Under the pieces are notes generated by a model. It was given only the letters and a program-made list of their open reading frames with translations. It had not been told where the DNA came from and made no database searches. 5,736 bases of DNA, from assembly GCA_008501835.1 (NCBI GenBank), contig QQUB01000741.1:1-5736 (forward strand), written 5' to 3'. Source of the DNA: Bacteroidota bacterium. Lineage in GTDB: Bacteria; Bacteroidota; Bacteroidia; Chitinophagales; Saprospiraceae. Made by a program: the position numbers and the translations under genes. Positions 5,735 through 5,736 of this stretch are shown one piece after another. The stretch's first letter is position 1, and every line of letters starts with the position of its first letter.

Positions 5735-5736
5735 GG

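Noticed and set aside
5677..5736. Nineteen-codon open frame ending in FEDLS at the right edge
   Set aside because: It competes with the frame ending at 5702 and relies on rare AGG and ATA codons; it may be a frame shadow, although the short length means it cannot be excluded.

Overview
This window is a single co-directional gene block on the minus strand, read from the right end of the window to the left. In transcription order it encodes an HdrC-like ferredoxin subunit, an HdrB-like subunit, a short HdrA-like flavoprotein, a conserved protein of unknown fold (sHdrH or 'Hyp'), a fused HdrC-HdrB (HdrD-like) protein, and a GcvH-like lipoate-binding protein (LbpA). This order matches the sulfur-oxidising heterodisulfide-reductase-like system (sHdr-LbpA), which is thought to oxidise sulfane sulfur bound to carrier proteins to sulfite in the cytoplasm with lipoate-bound sulfur intermediates. 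The fused HdrC-HdrB protein in place of separate C2 and B2 genes points to the less studied layout usually called type II, in which the fusion is known as sHdrB3 and etfAB genes are expected nearby. No etfAB lies inside the window.

Layout, right to left: the C-terminal end of an unidentified upstream gene (about 5702-5734, tentative); a short leader; shdrC1 (5647-4943); a 104-base gap with an inverted repeat, a T-run and a weak promoter-like sequence; shdrB1 (4838-3654); a 53-base gap; shdrA (3600-2539); a 24-base gap; shdrH (2514-1768); a 33-base gap; the fused shdrC2B2/shdrB3 gene (1734-466); a 27-base gap; and lbpA (438-1, complete, its stop codon being the first three bases of the window). 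Nearly all of the window is coding. I see no RNA genes, insertion sequences, CRISPR arrays or clear factor-independent terminator at the end of the block.

Organism: the GC content looks moderate (mid 40s by eye). Intergenic spacers are AT-rich, and almost no start codon has a Shine-Dalgarno sequence in front of it. That combination suggests Bacteroidota or another member of the FCB group, but this is an inference from style rather than from a marker gene.

How the genes work together (family knowledge plus inference): LbpA carries a lipoyl arm on Lys66 that would present sulfur to the Hdr-like complex. The HdrB-type subunits, HdrA flavin and HdrC-type [4Fe-4S] clusters would oxidise it and pass electrons on, possibly to an EtfAB outside the window. 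The most distinctive sequence observation is that all four CCG-type motifs in the two HdrB-like modules lack the last cysteine of the canonical CxxC. This implies altered cluster or substrate-binding sites compared with methanogen HdrB.
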